DNA from: Saccharopolyspora rhizosphaerae
GTDB lineage: Bacteria > Actinomycetota > Actinomycetes > Mycobacteriales > Pseudonocardiaceae
Reading direction: 5' to 3'
NCBI RefSeq assembly: GCF_003931915.1
Contig: NZ_RSAA01000001.1
Coordinates: forward strand, 62,001-126,000
DNA length: 64,000 nt
Shown: positions 1-7,923 of the stretch, in pieces
Layout: each line of letters opens with the position of its first letter
How positions within the stretch are numbered: position 1 is the first letter of the stretch
Position numbers and translations under genes: made by a program
The notes under the pieces: generated by a model
What the model was told of the DNA's origin: nothing
The model's database searches: none
Seen by the model: the letters and a program-made list of their open reading frames with translations, nothing else

Positions 1-1097
1 GGCAGCCACAGCACCGGGCCTACGTCGCCGACGTCGGCCATCGAACCGTAACCGTGGCCGAAACCCCCTCCGGGCAACCCGATCTGCCCGAGCATCGCCG
101 CCAGCGCGATCCCGGCCCACACCGGTTGCTCGCCGCCCCGGGTGCGCTGCAGCGACCAGGTCACCGTCACCAGCGTGCGCCCGGCCGCCATCCTGCGGGC
201 CAGCTCGCGGATCTCGGAAGCCTCGACACCGCAGATGCCGGCCGCCCACTCGGGCGTCTTGGGCACGCCGTCGGATGCGCCGAGCAGGTAGTCGGCGAAC
301 ACGTCGAAACCGGTGCAGCAGCGCTCGAGGAAGTCGGCGTCGTGCAGGTCCTCGGTGAGCAGCGTGTGCGCCAGGGCCAGCTGCATCGCCACGTCCGTGC
401 CCGGCTCGATCGAATACCAGCGGCCCCCGGCGGGGACGTCGTCGGCCAGCGGGCTGATCGAGGCCACGGCCATCCCGGGGTCGGCCGCCGCCGCAGCGCT
501 GGTGTGCCGGGTGACGCCACCCGGCGAGATCGACAAGTTCTTGGTCGGCAGACCGCCGAAGGCCACGATCAGGTCGGTGTGCTCGCGCACGGTCGCCCAG
601 CTGTCGGCGTAGCCGAGGACGGCCGCGGAGCTGCCCACCACGTGCGGCAGCAGCACCTGCGAGGTGCCGAAGCTGTAGTTGTTCCGGGAAGCGGTGTAGC
701 CGCCGATGGTGTTGAGGAACCGGTGCAACTGGCTCTGCGCGTGGTGGAACCGGCCCGCGCTGCCCCAGCCGTAGGAGCCGCCGTAGATCGCCTCGTTGCC
801 CGACTCGTGCCGCACCCTGTCCAGCTGCGCGGCCACCAGGGTAAACGCGGTGTCCCAGTCGACCTCGACGAACTCGTCCTTCCCGCGCCGCGACGACGGG
901 CCGGGGCCACCGCTCAACCAGCCGCGCCGGACGGCCGGGCGCTGCACCCGCGTGCTGTGCCGGGCGATCTCGGGGACGTTGCCGAGCAGAGGCGACGGCG
1001 CCGGGTCGTCGGCGCGCGGGCGCACCCGGACACCGCCGTTGCCGTCGCTCGCGGCCTGGTACGCGCCCCAGTGCGCGGTCGTCGGCACCCAGTCCAT
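1..1097 (-). CDS. Molybdopterin-dependent oxidoreductase, DMSO reductase/BisC type (3' end beyond window)
   Basis: About 365 N-terminal residues are visible; the gene runs off the window at base 1. The reading starts MDWVPTTAHWGAYQA at an ATG preceded by AGGAGG. Residues about 110-125 read YGGSYGWGSAGRFHH, which matches the segment of DMSO, TMAO and biotin sulfoxide reductases that carries the serine ligand of molybdenum. There is no N-terminal cysteine cluster for an iron-sulfur centre, as expected for this subgroup. No twin-arginine signal is visible, so a cytoplasmic enzyme is likely. The substrate cannot be told from sequence. The next gene upstream on the same strand is an acyl-CoA hydratase 57 bp away, which may be co-transcribed. 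Confidence 0.85.
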   Translation of the reverse strand, partial: MDWVPTTAHWGAYQAASDGNGGVRVRPRADDPAPSPLLGNVPEIARHSTRVQRPAVRRGWLSGGPGPSSRRGKDEFVEVDWDTAFTLVAAQLDRVRHESGNEAIYGGSYGWGSAGRFHHAQSQLHRFLNTIGGYTASRNNYSFGTSQVLLPHVVGSSAAVLGYADSWATVREHTDLIVAFGGLPTKNLSISPGGVTRHTSAAAAADPGMAVASISPLADDVPAGGRWYSIEPGTDVAMQLALAHTLLTEDLHDADFLERCCTGFDVFADYLLGASDGVPKTPEWAAGICGVEASEIRELARRMAAGRTLVTVTWSLQRTRGGEQPVWAGIALAAMLGQIGLPGGGFGHGYGSMADVGDVGPVLWL

Positions 1098-1154
1098 CCG
1101 GTTCCTCCTGTGGTCGGAGGTGTTCCGACCTGCGATGACGTGGTCGCGCCGATG

Positions 1155-1979
1155 CTACCGGTGCTCGGCGAACCGCATCGACGCCTCGGCGTGCACCTGG
1201 TCCGAGCGCACCGACATCGCCCCGTCGGGGCCACCGCACACCAGCACCGGGTCCCCGGAGAACACCGGGCGGCGCAGCCGGTAGGACACGTCGGTGATCT
1301 GGCCGTTCTCGCGGGCGAGCTCGGTCATCAGCAGCACCAGCAGCGGACCGTGCACCACCAGGCCCGGGTAGGCCTCGACCTCCCGGCAGTAGGTCTCGTC
1401 GTAGTGGATGCGGTGGGAGTTGGCCGTCAGGGCGCTGAACCGGAACAACCGCACCGGGTCGGCGGTGAAGCCCCACTGCCAGTCGGCCTGGGACTTCGGG
1501 AAGTCCGTGGGGCGCAAGCGGTTCGGGTTCTTCGCCTCGTTCTCGCCGCTGCGGTAGACGTAGTCGACCTCCTCGGAGATCCGCAGCCTGCCGTCCTGGT
1601 GGAACTCGCGGCGCTCGGTCACGAACGCCATCTCGCCCGTGCGGCCCTGCTTGACCTGCACGTCGCCCAGCTCGGTGGTCCGCTCGGCTGGGGTGCCCAG
1701 CCGCAGCGGCTCCTGGATGGTCAACCGCCCGCCGGCGAACATCCGGCGCCGGTCCGGCACCGGAGGCAGGAAGTCGCCGTCGAGCGGGTGCCCGTCCGGG
1801 CCGAGGTCGGAGTGCGGCGGCCAGGACAGGAAGTGCACCCAGTGCCACAGCGGCGGCAGCTCGTCCACCGGTGCCGCGGTCTCCAGCACGTTGGCCAGCG
1901 CTCGCGACTGCTCCGGTGCCATCGCGTCGTGCTCGACCACCGGACGCGGACGCCAGCCCCGCAGGTACTCCTCCAGCAC
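1155..1979 (-). CDS. MaoC-like hot-dog dehydratase/hydratase (FAS1-like N-terminal domain, HTD2/mesaconyl-CoA hydratase type)
   Basis: A protein of 274 residues. The GTG start (VLEEYLRGWRPRP) is chosen because AGGAGG lies 6 bp upstream; a longer open frame continues into non-coding sequence. The N-terminal half is a FAS1-like dehydratase domain (residues about 50-130, with LPPLWHWVHFLSW). The C-terminal half carries the hydratase signature HRIHYDETYCREVEAYPG followed by LVVHGPL. Relatives hydrate or dehydrate acyl-CoA thioesters, such as mesaconyl-C4-CoA hydratase and mitochondrial-type HTD2. The gene follows lutC on the same strand after a 143-bp gap and precedes the molybdoenzyme. The substrate is unknown. 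Confidence 0.8.
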   Translation of the reverse strand: MLEEYLRGWRPRPVVEHDAMAPEQSRALANVLETAAPVDELPPLWHWVHFLSWPPHSDLGPDGHPLDGDFLPPVPDRRRMFAGGRLTIQEPLRLGTPAERTTELGDVQVKQGRTGEMAFVTERREFHQDGRLRISEEVDYVYRSGENEAKNPNRLRPTDFPKSQADWQWGFTADPVRLFRFSALTANSHRIHYDETYCREVEAYPGLVVHGPLLVLLMTELARENGQITDVSYRLRRPVFSGDPVLVCGGPDGAMSVRSDQVHAEASMRFAEHR

Positions 1980-2122
1980 CGAGATCCTCCTCGTGACGGA
2001 CGCTCCACCCGACCCCGCCATCCCACCACCCCGGGCACGCGCAGCACACGGCTCGCGGCAGCGGACACGCCGGCGCGGGTCGCCTCGGCGCGAATGTACC
2101 CGTCCCGAGCGTGCCGGGCGGA

Positions 2123-2752
2123 TCAGGTGGCCGGGGTGACCAGGACGTGGAGGGTCCGGGGTCCGTGCACGCCCTCGACGCGGTTGAGCTCGATGTCGCT
2201 GGTGGCCGAGGGCCCGCTGATGAACGTCGTCGGCCTGGCGGGGTCCAAGCGCGACAGAGCGGCGGGCACGTCGTCGGCGACCTGGTCCTCGGCCACCACG
2301 CAGAGGTGCAGGTCCGGCACCAGGGTCGCCGCGCGGCGACCCTGGCCGGGGCCGTGGTCGAGCACGATCGTGCCGGTCGAGGCGATGCCCACCGCAGCCG
2401 TGGTGATCACCGCGTCGACCTGCTCCAACGCCGCCGTGTCCGCCGCCGGGCCGACCAGCTCGAACTCCTCGGCCAACTCCGGCGACCACGCCTGTGGTGC
2501 CCCCTCCGGGATGAGCAGCCTGCGGGCGCCGGCCGAGCGGGCGACCTCGGCGAGCCTGGTCACCACGGCAGCGGCCGCCACGCGGTCCACGGTGGCCTGG
2601 TAGTCGGACACCGTCTCGCAGAACAACGCCACCAGGTCCGCCGCCGGACGCGTCCTGCGGTAGTCGCGCGGGACCGCCGACAGCGGGGTCCGCTCGGTCC
2701 CGCGCAACGCCTCCCGCACCCGGCCCAGCACGGCCTCGCGAGCCGAACTCAT
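2123..2752 (-). CDS. lutC: Lactate utilisation protein LutC (LUD domain)
   Basis: A protein of 209 residues beginning MSSAREAVLGRVREAL, with a LUD (DUF162) domain over most of its length. The signature stretch AVITTAAVGIASTGTIVLDH is close to the family's conserved glycine-rich region. LutC is the third component of the LutABC complex, which oxidises L-lactate to pyruvate in the cytoplasm. The start overlaps the stop of lutB by ATGA, so the two are translationally coupled. Gene order lutA-lutB-lutC matches the well-known operon. The GC-rich stretch continues open upstream, but the coupled ATG is clearly the start. Confidence 0.93.
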   Translation of the reverse strand: MSSAREAVLGRVREALRGTERTPLSAVPRDYRRTRPAADLVALFCETVSDYQATVDRVAAAAVVTRLAEVARSAGARRLLIPEGAPQAWSPELAEEFELVGPAADTAALEQVDAVITTAAVGIASTGTIVLDHGPGQGRRAATLVPDLHLCVVAEDQVADDVPAALSRLDPARPTTFISGPSATSDIELNRVEGVHGPRTLHVLVTPAT

Positions 2753-4197
2753 GACTGACCTCCTCGGGTGCGCTCCCACCAGGAGCGGAACGACTCCTCC
2801 GCCGGCGCGGGCGCGTCCCGCGCGTCGGTCCAGCGCGACAGCGGAGCGGGCAACCGGCCGATCGTGCCGTGACGGCCGATGAGCTTCCTGCTCCACGACG
2901 CGACCTTCTGCGCCACGGCCAACCGCTTGGCGTCGCCGAACACCCACGACGCCAGGCCCATCAAGGCGTCCAACGGCTTGTCGCGGACGCCCGAGTGCTC
3001 CTCGACGACCCGGGTTCGCAGGTGCACCAGCAGGTCCGGGATGTCGATCGCCACCGGGCAGACGTCGTAGCACGCGCCGCACAACGACGACGCGTACGGC
3101 AGCGACTTGTCCACCTCGGACTCCGTGCCGCGCAGTTGCGGGTTGAGCACCGCGCCGATCGGTCCCGGGTAGACCGAGCCGTAGGCGTGACCTCCGGTGC
3201 GCTCGTAGACCGGGCACACGTTCAGGCAAGCCGAGCAGCGGATGCAGCGCAGCGCCTGCCGCCCGACCTCGTCGGCCAGGGCGCCGGTCCGACCGTTGTC
3301 CAGCAGCACCACGTGGAAGTCCTGCGGACCGTCACCGGGCGAGACGCCGGTCCACGTCGAGGTGTAGGGGTTCATCCGCTCGCCGGTGCTCGAACGCGGC
3401 AGCAGCTGCAGGAAGACCTCCAGGTCCTGCCAGCTCGGCACGACCTTCTCGATGCCCACCACGCTGATCAGCGTTTCCGGCAGCGTCAGGCACATCCGGC
3501 CGTTGCCCTCGGACTCCACGACCACCAGCGTCCCGGAGTCGGAGACCGCAAAGTTCGCACCCGAGATCGCGACCTTCGCGCGCAGGAACTTCTCCCGCAG
3601 GTGCCGGCGCGCGGCCTCGGCCAGCCGTGCGGGGTCGTCGGTGAGGTCCTCGGGCGCCGGGGCCCCGACCTTGCCCATCTCGCGGCGGAAGATCTCCCGG
3701 ATCTCGGCCCGGTTGCGGTGGATCGCGGGCACCAGGATGTGGCTCGGCGCGTCGTGTCCCAGCTGGACGATCAACTCCGCCAGGTCCGTTTCCCACGCGT
3801 CGATCCCGGCCTCGGCCAAGGCCTCGTTGAGCTCGATCTCCTGCGTGGCCATCGACTTGACCTTGACGACCTCCCGTTCGCCGGTCGCCCGGACCAGGTC
3901 GGTCACGATCCGGTTGGCCTCCTCGGCGTCGCGCGCCCAGTGCACCGTGCCGCCGGCCTCGGTGACCGCGGCTTCGAACCGCTCGAGGTAAGTGTCCAGG
4001 TTGGACAGCGTGTGCGCCTTGATCGCCGCGCCGGCCTCCCGCAGCTCCGCCCAGTCGTCGAGCTCGCCGACGACACCGGCGCGCTTGCGGCGGATGGTGG
4101 CCGTGGCGCCGGCCAGGTTGTGCCGCAGCTGCGAGTTCGCCAGCTCGCGCTTGGCCGCGGTCGGGAACGAGGGCATGCCCAGGGGAGTGGCGCTCAC
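2749..4197 (-). CDS. lutB: Lactate utilisation protein LutB, iron-sulfur cluster-binding
   Basis: A protein of 482 residues from a GTG that overlaps the lutA stop (GTGA). Residues about 1-300 form a LUD domain with IVQLGHDAPSHILVPAIHRN and SGANFAVSDSGTLVVVESEG. Residues about 305-400 hold two ferredoxin-type cluster motifs, CIRCSACLNVCPVYERTG and CGACYDVCPVAIDIPDL, each with a CxxCxxCxxxCP arrangement. The C-terminal region is the usual LutB extension. It forms the L-lactate oxidising complex with LutA and LutC. All cluster cysteines are present, so the protein should be functional. The longer open frame seen upstream overlaps lutA and is not real. Confidence 0.94.
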   Translation of the reverse strand: MSATPLGMPSFPTAAKRELANSQLRHNLAGATATIRRKRAGVVGELDDWAELREAGAAIKAHTLSNLDTYLERFEAAVTEAGGTVHWARDAEEANRIVTDLVRATGEREVVKVKSMATQEIELNEALAEAGIDAWETDLAELIVQLGHDAPSHILVPAIHRNRAEIREIFRREMGKVGAPAPEDLTDDPARLAEAARRHLREKFLRAKVAISGANFAVSDSGTLVVVESEGNGRMCLTLPETLISVVGIEKVVPSWQDLEVFLQLLPRSSTGERMNPYTSTWTGVSPGDGPQDFHVVLLDNGRTGALADEVGRQALRCIRCSACLNVCPVYERTGGHAYGSVYPGPIGAVLNPQLRGTESEVDKSLPYASSLCGACYDVCPVAIDIPDLLVHLRTRVVEEHSGVRDKPLDALMGLASWVFGDAKRLAVAQKVASWSRKLIGRHGTIGRLPAPLSRWTDARDAPAPAEESFRSWWERTRGGQS

Positions 4198-4931
4198 AGC
4201 TGGTCTCCTCCTTCGGTCGAGGCCAGGATCTCGGCCAGGTGCAGCACGCGGATCCCGGAGCGCTGCCGCGACAGCAGCCCGCCGATGTGCATCAGGCACG
4301 AGGAGTCGCCCGCGCACAGGACTTCCGCGCCCGTCTCGCGGACGTGCCGGGCCTTGTCCGCGCCCATCGCCACCGACACGTCGGGGTTCTTCAGCGCGAA
4401 CGTGCCGCCGAACCCGCAGCACTGCTCGGCGGCGGGCAGTTCGGCGAGGTCCAGCGCCCGCACCGCGCGCAGCAGCCGCAGCGGCCGGTCGCCGACCCGC
4501 AGCAGTCGCGCCGAGTGGCAGGTGGGGTGGTAGGTGACCCGGTGCGGGAAGTAGGCGCCGACGTCGGTCACGCCGAGCACGTCGACCAGGAACTCGGCGA
4601 GCTCGTGGACCTTCGGCGCGGTGTGCTCGACGGCGCGGGTGAGCCGGCGGTCGCCGTCGGCGACCAGCGCGTGCTGGTGCCGCACGGATGCCACGCACGA
4701 GCCGGAGGGGGCCACCACGGCGTCGTAGTCGGCGAAGGCGTCGACGAACGTCCGCACCGACGACGTGGCCTGCTTGCGGTAGCCGGTGTTGGTGTGTACC
4801 TGGCCACAGCAGGTCTGGGCGGTGGGGAAGTCCACCGAACACCCCAGCCGCTCCAAGATCTGCACCGTCGCCTTCGGTGCGGCGGGGAAGAGCGTGTCGC
4901 CGAGGCAGGTCGCGAACAGTGCCACCCTCAT
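4194..4931 (-). CDS. lutA: Lactate utilisation protein LutA (CCG-domain, heterodisulfide-reductase-like)
   Basis: A protein of 245 residues beginning MRVALFATCLGDTLFP, the usual LutA length. It has the two cysteine-rich CCG domains of the family: CSVDFPTAQTCCGQVHTN in the N-terminal half and LPAAEQCCGFGGTFALK in the C-terminal half, with the second domain's CH pair seen in YHPTCHSARLL. It works with LutB and LutC in L-lactate oxidation. It is the first gene of the operon and divergent from a FadR-type regulator; a matching operator lies in the 151-bp spacer. The ribosome-binding site is weak, but the start fits family alignments. Confidence 0.93.
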   Translation of the reverse strand: MRVALFATCLGDTLFPAAPKATVQILERLGCSVDFPTAQTCCGQVHTNTGYRKQATSSVRTFVDAFADYDAVVAPSGSCVASVRHQHALVADGDRRLTRAVEHTAPKVHELAEFLVDVLGVTDVGAYFPHRVTYHPTCHSARLLRVGDRPLRLLRAVRALDLAELPAAEQCCGFGGTFALKNPDVSVAMGADKARHVRETGAEVLCAGDSSCLMHIGGLLSRQRSGIRVLHLAEILASTEGGDQL

Positions 4932-5019
4932 GCGCGCATCACCGGTTTCCTCTCCGTCCGGTCTTCGCGAGCATCCTCGCTCACCGTGCGCCACGACACC
5001 GGACATGCGGACCATTGTA

Positions 5020-5030
5020 TGGTCTGACCA
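5020..5030. promoter_or_regulatory. LldR/FadR-type operator between lutA and its regulator
   Basis: The sequence TGGTCTGACCA is a perfect 11-bp inverted repeat around a central base. It fits the TNGTNNNACNA pattern known for LldR and related FadR-family lactate regulators. It sits in the divergent promoter region, 89 bp upstream of lutA and 52 bp upstream of the regulator gene, so it could control both. Regulation itself is inferred. Confidence 0.75.
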
Positions 5031-5082
5031 CAGCGAAGACTTACCCTAGAGATCGCTGACGGCGCGTGTAAAGGGGACCCGA

Positions 5083-5841
5083 GTGACCGGTTTTGGATCC
5101 GACGTGGACGCGGGCGACGCCGACTGGCGCCCGGTCGCGCGCACCCGCACCTACGAGCTGGTCATCGACCGCGTCGAGGAGCAGATCGTGTCCGGGGCGC
5201 TCAAGGTGGGTGACCGGCTGCCCGCCGAACGCGACCTCGCCAAGATGCTCGGCGTCAGCCGCGCCGCGGTCCGGGAGGCGTTCCGCGCCTTGGAGGCCCA
5301 AGGCGTGCTGCGGATGGGCGTGGGCACCGGACCCGACTCGGGCACCACCGTTGCCGCGCTGCCCAGCCAGGCGCTGACCCGTCTGCTGCGGCTGCACGTG
5401 GCGCTGGCGAACTTCCCGGTGGCCGACGTGGTGCGCGCCCGGATCATGCTGGAACGCGAGAGCGCCCGGCACGCCGCCTCCCGCGCCCGGCCCGACGACC
5501 TGCGCAGGCTCGGCGAGCTGCTGGACGAGATGGACGCCCCGGACTGCGACCGGGCGCGCTTCAACGACCTCGACACCGAGTTCCACGTCCGCATCGCCGA
5601 GGCCGGCGGGAACCGGCTCGTCGCGGACATGACCATCGCCATCCGCGAGTCGATGCGCCGGCCCCTGCTGGCTGCCTTCGACGACCTCGGTGACGACTGG
5701 GACCCCATCGCCGAGGAGCTTCGCCGCGACCACCGCGCGATCTACCAGGCCCTGCGCGACGGCGACGCGGAGGCCGCCGAGGAACTCACCGAGCGCCACA
5801 TCCGGACCTTCTACCGCCACGGCTGGGCCGACGACCTCTGA
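5083..5841 (+). CDS. FadR-subfamily GntR regulator of the lut operon (LldR/LutR-like)
   Basis: A protein of 252 residues; the GTG start follows AAGGGGA by 5 bp. Residues about 20-85 are a GntR winged helix with LKVGDRLPAERDLAKMLGVS and AAVREAFRALEAQGVL. Residues about 110-235 are an FCD ligand-binding domain; D, H and H residues that usually hold a metal are visible in DLDTEFHVRIAEAGGN and RRDHRAIYQALRDGD. It is divergent from lutABC with an LldR-like operator between them, so lactate-responsive repression of lutABC and itself is the likely role. The ligand is inferred from context. Confidence 0.88.
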   Translation: MTGFGSDVDAGDADWRPVARTRTYELVIDRVEEQIVSGALKVGDRLPAERDLAKMLGVSRAAVREAFRALEAQGVLRMGVGTGPDSGTTVAALPSQALTRLLRLHVALANFPVADVVRARIMLERESARHAASRARPDDLRRLGELLDEMDAPDCDRARFNDLDTEFHVRIAEAGGNRLVADMTIAIRESMRRPLLAAFDDLGDDWDPIAEELRRDHRAIYQALRDGDAEAAEELTERHIRTFYRHGWADDL

Positions 5842-5947
5842 ACCCGGCTAGAACGCCCGTCCTTCGCGCAGTGACCGACACTTCGCGCGCAATGTCGTGA
5901 GGGCGACGAAGACCATTTCGCGCAGGTGTCGCTCGCCCGCGCAAGGG

Positions 5948-6748
5948 TCAGCGGACGACGGCTCGAGATTGGGGGGAGACCGCGAGGTCGGCTGCGATGC
6001 GGCGGGTGGTCTCCAGCAGCGGGGGGAGCAGCTCGGTGCGGGCGATCTCCGGAGTGGTGCGGCTGGCGTGCGAGGAGATGTTCGCGGCTGCGACGACACG
6101 TCCGTAGCGGTCCCGCACCGGGGCGGCGATCGAGCGCAGCCCGGCTTCCAACTCCTGGTCCACCAGCGCGTAGCCCTGCTCCCGGATCCGTGCCAGTTCC
6201 TCGACCAGTTCGGCGCGGGTGGTGATGGTGTGCGGGCCCAGCGGCGTCAGGTCGACCTCGTCCAGGTGGGCGTGCAGCTTGTCCTCGGGCAGGTCGGCCA
6301 GCAGCACCCGGCCCATCGAGGTGGCGTAGGCGGGGAAGCGGGTGCCGATGTTGATCGACACCGTCATGATCCGCGAGGTGGGAACGCGGGCGACGTAGAC
6401 GATGTCGGTGCCGTCCAGCACCGACACCGACGCCGACTCGTGCACCTCCGAGACCAGGTGCTCGAGGTGGGGCTGGGCGATCTCCGGCAGCGACACGCTC
6501 GACAGGTAAGCGAAGCCCAGCTCCAGCACCCGCGGGGTCAGCGCGAACACCCGGCCGTCGGTCCACACGTAGCCCAGCCCGACCAGGGTGTGCAGGAACC
6601 GGCGGGTCGCCGCGCGCGACAGGTCCGTCGCGCGCGCGACCTCCGACAGCGTCATCTCCGGGTTGGCCTCGTTGAACGCGCGGATCACCATCAGCCCGCG
6701 GGCCAGCGACTGCACGTACCCGCTGCTGGTGTCGGACTCGGACTCCAT
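5948..6748 (-). CDS. pcaR: IclR-family regulator of the protocatechuate operon (PcaR/PcaU type)
   Basis: A protein of 266 residues. Residues about 10-75 form the N-terminal helix-turn-helix (SEVARATDLSRAATRRFLHT). Residues about 85-255 form the IclR effector domain with ASVSVLDGTDIVYVARVP and a terminal segment RYGRVVAAANISSHASR. The closest named group appears to be the PcaR/PcaU/PobR set, which senses protocatechuate or beta-ketoadipate. It is the last gene of the pca operon, 36 bp after pcaC, so it would be co-transcribed and act on the promoter upstream of pcaI, where inverted IclR-like boxes are found. The symbol rests on context. Confidence 0.83.
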   Translation of the reverse strand: MESESDTSSGYVQSLARGLMVIRAFNEANPEMTLSEVARATDLSRAATRRFLHTLVGLGYVWTDGRVFALTPRVLELGFAYLSSVSLPEIAQPHLEHLVSEVHESASVSVLDGTDIVYVARVPTSRIMTVSINIGTRFPAYATSMGRVLLADLPEDKLHAHLDEVDLTPLGPHTITTRAELVEELARIREQGYALVDQELEAGLRSIAAPVRDRYGRVVAAANISSHASRTTPEIARTELLPPLLETTRRIAADLAVSPQSRAVVR

Positions 6749-6784
6749 CGGTGATCCCCTCGTCGGCGCGGCCCCGGTGGGAAG

Positions 6785-7168
6785 CTACTCCGCTTGCTCC
6801 TCGGCCAGGATCGTATTGGCGATTCCGAACGCGGTGTTCGCGCGGGGCACACCGGCGTAGATCGCCACGTGCATGAGGACCTCCTTGATCCGCTCCGGCT
6901 CCAGGCCGTTGCGGCGGGCGGCGCGCACGTGCATCGCGAACTCGTCCTCGCAGCCGGTGGCCGCCAGGATCGCCAGCGTCAGCATGCTGCGCGTCGGACG
7001 GTCCGCGCCGTCGCCGGTCCACACCTCACCCCACGCGTAGCGCGTGATGAAGTCCTGGAAGTCCTCGGTGAAGTCGGTCTTGCGGGCGTTGGCGCGGTCC
7101 ACGTGGGCGTCGCCGAGCACCGCGCGCCGCACCTGCATGCCCGCGTCGTAGCGGCTCTGCTCGCTCAT
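6785..7168 (-). CDS. pcaC: 4-carboxymuconolactone decarboxylase
   Basis: A protein of 127 residues starting MSEQSRYDAGMQVRRAVLG, the normal size for a stand-alone PcaC. It is an AhpD-like alpha-helical protein with the signature DRPTRSMLTLAILAATGCED and a conserved EVLMHVAIYAGVPRANTAF segment containing the catalytic His. It converts gamma-carboxymuconolactone to beta-ketoadipate enol-lactone. Its start overlaps the pcaD stop by ATGA. In many actinobacteria pcaD and pcaC are fused as pcaL; here they remain separate but translationally coupled. Confidence 0.95.
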   Translation of the reverse strand: MSEQSRYDAGMQVRRAVLGDAHVDRANARKTDFTEDFQDFITRYAWGEVWTGDGADRPTRSMLTLAILAATGCEDEFAMHVRAARRNGLEPERIKEVLMHVAIYAGVPRANTAFGIANTILAEEQAE

Positions 7169-7923
7169 GCCGCCCCTCCGAAGTGCTCCAGCAGCAGGCG
7201 GTTGACCTCGTCCGCCTGCTCGGCGTTGGCCAGGTGCGCGGCAGGCGAGAGCACCTCGACCCGCGCGCCGGGGACACCGGCCGCGATCCGCTCGGCGTGC
7301 GACGGGGGAGTGGCGGGGTCCTCGGCGCCGGCGATCACCAGCGTCGGCGCCGCGATCGTGGGCAGGCCGTCGAGGACGTCCATGCCGGCGATCGCCTCGC
7401 AGCAGCCCGCGTACCCCTCGGGGTCGGCCTTGCGGATCATGTCCCCGAACTTCTCCCGGACCTCGGGGCGTGCGGCCGCGGCCGGGGTGAACCACCGCGG
7501 CAACGACGGCTCGACCATCGCGTCCATGCCGTGGGCCCGCACCGTCTCGGCGCGCTCCAGCCACGCGGTGTTGCCCAGGTCGGCGGAGGTGCAGATCAAC
7601 GCCAGCCGCTCGACGCGCTCGGGCGCGTTCTCCGCCAGCCACATGCCGGTCATGCCGCCCAGCGAGACCCCGGCGAAGTGCGCCTTGTCAACGCCCAGGC
7701 GGTCCAGCAGCTCCAGCACGTCACCACCCAGCTCCGGCATCGCGTACGGGCCGGGCTTGGCCTCGCTGCGTCCGTGGCCGCGCTGGTCGTAGCGCAGCAC
7801 GCGGAACCGCTCGGCCAGCGCGGGGACCTGCTCGTCCCACAGGCGCAGGTCGGTGCCCAGCGAGTTGGACAGCACCACGACCGGAGCCCCCTCGGGACCG
7901 GTCAGTTCGTGGTAGACGTTCAC
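7165..7923 (-). CDS. pcaD: 3-oxoadipate enol-lactonase
   Basis: A protein of 252 residues from a GTG that overlaps the pcaB stop (GTGA). It is an alpha/beta hydrolase: oxyanion region VVLSNSLGTDLRLWDEQ, nucleophile elbow FAGVSLGGMTGMW with the catalytic serine near residue 93, the acid in TLVIAGAEDPATP and the histidine in LSPAAHLANAEQ. It hydrolyses beta-ketoadipate enol-lactone to beta-ketoadipate. Pathway neighbours and length support the assignment. Longer upstream reading on this frame overlaps pcaB and is spurious. Confidence 0.95.
   Translation of the reverse strand: MNVYHELTGPEGAPVVVLSNSLGTDLRLWDEQVPALAERFRVLRYDQRGHGRSEAKPGPYAMPELGGDVLELLDRLGVDKAHFAGVSLGGMTGMWLAENAPERVERLALICTSADLGNTAWLERAETVRAHGMDAMVEPSLPRWFTPAAAARPEVREKFGDMIRKADPEGYAGCCEAIAGMDVLDGLPTIAAPTLVIAGAEDPATPPSHAERIAAGVPGARVEVLSPAAHLANAEQADEVNRLLLEHFGGAA

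Noticed and set aside
54-2603. Open frame of 849 codons on the plus strand
   Set aside because: It is antisense to the molybdoenzyme, hydratase and lutC genes, and its arginine/histidine/proline-rich product is typical of a shadow frame in GC-rich DNA.
2749-4842. Extended LutB frame of 697 codons
   Set aside because: The extra 215 codons overlap lutA in another frame; the GTGA overlap gives the normal LutB start.
5842-5947. TTCGCGC repeats between the lut regulator and pcaR as another hairpin-family member
   Set aside because: Three TTCGCGC words occur at this convergent junction, but I could not align two arms as an inverted pair, so it was not counted.
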